The notes under the pieces were generated by a model that saw nothing but the letters and a program-made list of their open reading frames with translations, did not search any database and had not been told where the DNA came from. 64,000 nucleotides of DNA from positions 62,001 to 126,000 of the forward strand of contig NZ_NIBU01000005.1 of NCBI RefSeq assembly GCF_002632485.1, given 5' to 3'. Positions 61,899-64,000 of this stretch are shown here, one piece after another (positions within the stretch are counted from its first letter, which is position 1; each line of letters starts with the position of its first letter). The translations under genes and the position numbers were made by a program. Source of the DNA: Xenorhabdus innexi (lineage in GTDB: Bacteria > Pseudomonadota > Gammaproteobacteria > Enterobacterales > Enterobacteriaceae).

Positions 61899-64000
61899 AT
61901 GACACAACAGCGGCTTATTAAGCATCGTCTGGATTATAAAGCGCCAGACTATACTATTACAGATATTGATCTTGATTTTGAGCTGGATGCAGAGAAAACA
62001 ACTGTAACAGCAACAAGTCAGGTAAAACGTCAGGTTAATGATATTACTCCACTTATTTTAGATGGAGAAAACCTCACATTAAAAAGTATCCATATTAATG
62101 ATAAAGCATGGGAACATTATCAGGAGCAGGATGGTAAGTTAATCATTGAGCAACTACCTGCTGAATTTACGCTGAAAATAGTTAATGAAAATAATCCTGC
62201 GGCCAATACTGCACTTGAAGGGCTGTATGTATCAGGTGATGCTTTGTGCACTCAGTGTGAAGCAGAAGGTTTCCGCAATATCACTTATTATCTGGACAGG
62301 CCGGACGTATTGGCCCGTTTTACAACCCGTCTCACGGCTGATAAATCCAGGTATCCATTTTTATTGTCTAATGGTAACCGTATTGAGCAGGGAGAGCTGA
62401 GCGATGACCGCCATTGGGTTAAATGGCAGGACCCATTCCCGAAACCATCTTACCTGTTTGCACTGGTCGCAGGGGATTTTGATGTTCTGCATGATACGTT
62501 TATTACCCGCAGTGGCCGTAAGGTTGCGCTGGAGCTGTTTGTTGACAGAGGGAATCTGGATCGCGCTGACTGGGCCATGACGTCACTGAAAAATTCCATG
62601 AAGTGGGATGAAAGCCGTTTTGGGCTGGAATATGACCTTGATATTTATATGATTGTTGCTGTTGATTTCTTCAATATGGGTGCGATGGAGAATAAAGGGC
62701 TGAATGTCTTTAACTCCAAATATGTATTGGCGAAAACTGAAACGGCGACAGATAAAGATTATCTTGGCATTGAATCTGTGATTGGACACGAATATTTCCA
62801 TAACTGGACAGGAAACAGGATCACTTGTCGTGATTGGTTCCAGTTAAGCCTGAAAGAAGGTCTGACAGTATTCCGTGATCAGGAATTCAGTTCGGATTTA
62901 GGTTCACGCTCCGTTAATCGTATTAATAATGTTCGTATTATGCGTGCCGCTCAGTTTGCTGAAGATGCCAGCCCGATGGCGCATCCAATCCGCCCTGAGC
63001 AGGTGATGGAAATGAATAATTTCTATACGCTGACTGTTTATGAAAAAGGCTCAGAAGTCATTCGAATGATCCACACTTTACTGGGTGAAGAGCAATTTCA
63101 GGCGGGAATACAGCTTTATGTTCACCGTCATGATGGCAGTGCGGCAACCTGTGATGATTTTGTACAGGCAATGGAAGATGCCTCAAACGTTGATTTGACG
63201 TTATTCCGCCGCTGGTACAGCCAATCAGGTACGCCAGTACTGACTGTCCGTGATGAATATGATGCTGAAAAACAGCAGTATATTCTGCATGTCAGCCAGA
63301 TGACTCCACCTACCGCAGATCAGAAAGAAAAACTGCCTCTGCACATTCCGTTGGATATTGAACTGTATGATGAACATGGCCGTGTCATTCCGCTGCGCCG
63401 TGATGGGCAGCCGGTACATCATGTGCTGAATATTATCCACGCAGAACAGACATTTGTATTTGATGATGTACTGTCACAGCCGGTTCCTTCTTTATTACGT
63501 GAATTCTCGGCACCGGTGAAACTGGATTATCCATACACTGATAATCAACTGACCTTCCTGATGAAATATGCTCGTAATGAGTTTTCTCGTTGGGATTCGG
63601 CACAGGCGCTGTTAGCAAATTATGTAAAACAAAATGTCAGCCGTTACCAGCAATCTCAGCCGATAGAATTGCCAATCCATGTTATTGATGCATTCCGTGC
63701 GGTATTGCTGGATAAAAATATCGATCCGGCTCTGGCAGCCCTGATCCTGACACTGCCGTCTGAAAATGAAATAGCAGAGCTGTTTACCGTGATTGATCCG
63801 CAGGCTATTCATGAAGTGCTCTACGCAATAACACGCAGTCTGGCAAATGAAATGGCAGATGAATTTGCTGCTGTTTACCATAGCATTCACACAGGGGCAT
63901 ATCGTGTGGATCATCAGGATATTGCGAAACGCTCATTACGTAATATTTGTCTGCATTATCTCGCCTTTATTGAAGATAAAACTCAGGCCGATAAATTAGT
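61899..64000 (+). CDS. pepN: Aminopeptidase N (5' part, runs off the window)
   Basis: The first 700 codons of a protein that is about 870 residues in E. coli; the end is outside the window. M1 family landmarks are at the same positions as in E. coli: the exopeptidase motif GAMEN at 261-265 and the zinc site H297-E-Y-F-H301 followed by NWTGNRITCRDWFQLSLKEGLTVFRDQEF with the third ligand glutamate. It is a cytosolic broad-specificity aminopeptidase acting on N-terminal Ala, Lys and others late in protein turnover. It is divergent from pncB as in E. coli. Confidence 0.96.
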   Translation, partial: MTQQRLIKHRLDYKAPDYTITDIDLDFELDAEKTTVTATSQVKRQVNDITPLILDGENLTLKSIHINDKAWEHYQEQDGKLIIEQLPAEFTLKIVNENNPAANTALEGLYVSGDALCTQCEAEGFRNITYYLDRPDVLARFTTRLTADKSRYPFLLSNGNRIEQGELSDDRHWVKWQDPFPKPSYLFALVAGDFDVLHDTFITRSGRKVALELFVDRGNLDRADWAMTSLKNSMKWDESRFGLEYDLDIYMIVAVDFFNMGAMENKGLNVFNSKYVLAKTETATDKDYLGIESVIGHEYFHNWTGNRITCRDWFQLSLKEGLTVFRDQEFSSDLGSRSVNRINNVRIMRAAQFAEDASPMAHPIRPEQVMEMNNFYTLTVYEKGSEVIRMIHTLLGEEQFQAGIQLYVHRHDGSAATCDDFVQAMEDASNVDLTLFRRWYSQSGTPVLTVRDEYDAEKQQYILHVSQMTPPTADQKEKLPLHIPLDIELYDEHGRVIPLRRDGQPVHHVLNIIHAEQTFVFDDVLSQPVPSLLREFSAPVKLDYPYTDNQLTFLMKYARNEFSRWDSAQALLANYVKQNVSRYQQSQPIELPIHVIDAFRAVLLDKNIDPALAALILTLPSENEIAELFTVIDPQAIHEVLYAITRSLANEMADEFAAVYHSIHTGAYRVDHQDIAKRSLRNICLHYLAFIEDKTQADKL

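Overview
The window is a gammaproteobacterial chromosome segment whose gene order follows the Escherichia coli clpS-clpA to pepN region closely. Protein similarity recalled from E. coli is high throughout. Base composition is AT-rich by eye, intergenic regions are long and AT-rich, and an ERIC-type repeat lies near the right end. Two extra BPSS1780-type membrane proteins and an amino-acid-reductase NRPS-like gene sit in the backbone. Together these suggest a Morganellaceae member such as Photorhabdus or Xenorhabdus. The genus is an inference and could not be tested here.

Layout, left to right. (1) 0-8.3 kb: the end of clpS and complete clpA (N-end-rule adaptor and Clp unfoldase) face a convergent minus-strand block of infA, aat, cydC, cydD and trxB (translation initiation, N-end-rule tagging, thiol export for cytochrome bd assembly, thioredoxin reduction). 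(2) 8.3-16.5 kb: lrp, ftsK, lolA, rarA and serS on the plus strand. The long trxB-lrp gap holds a degenerate 15-bp tandem repeat. (3) 16.5-24.8 kb: minus strand, two paralogous membrane proteins, then pflA, pflB, focA and ycaO. The focA upstream region shows a near-consensus FNR box, an extended -10 and a 14-bp palindrome, which fits anaerobic formate metabolism. (4) 24.9-30.2 kb: accessory block absent from this position in E. coli, made of ansB (periplasmic asparaginase), a histidine-rich fatty-acid-hydroxylase-type membrane enzyme and a 1019-residue stand-alone adenylation-thiolation-reductase enzyme. This is the most interesting locus. (5) 30.6-42.7 kb: serC, aroA, cmk, rpsA, ihfB, comEC, msbA, lpxK, ycaR and kdsB (serine and aromatic synthesis, CMP kinase, ribosomal protein S1, IHF beta, DNA uptake channel, lipid A and Kdo supply). 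(6) 42.8-51.1 kb: elyC (minus), then the overlapping cmoM-mukF-mukE-mukB operon encoding a tRNA wobble methyltransferase and the MukBEF condensin. (7) 51.2-64 kb: aphA, ldtD, mepK and gloC (periplasmic phosphatase, L,D-transpeptidase, murein endopeptidase, glyoxalase II), then minus-strand aspC, an OmpF-type porin, asnS and pncB, an ERIC element, and the first 700 codons of pepN.

Almost every transcription unit ends in a recognisable hairpin, listed individually. No tRNA, rRNA, IS element, prophage or CRISPR array was seen. Compared with E. coli the segment lacks serW, dmsABC and neighbours, ycaP, ycaL and ycaQ.
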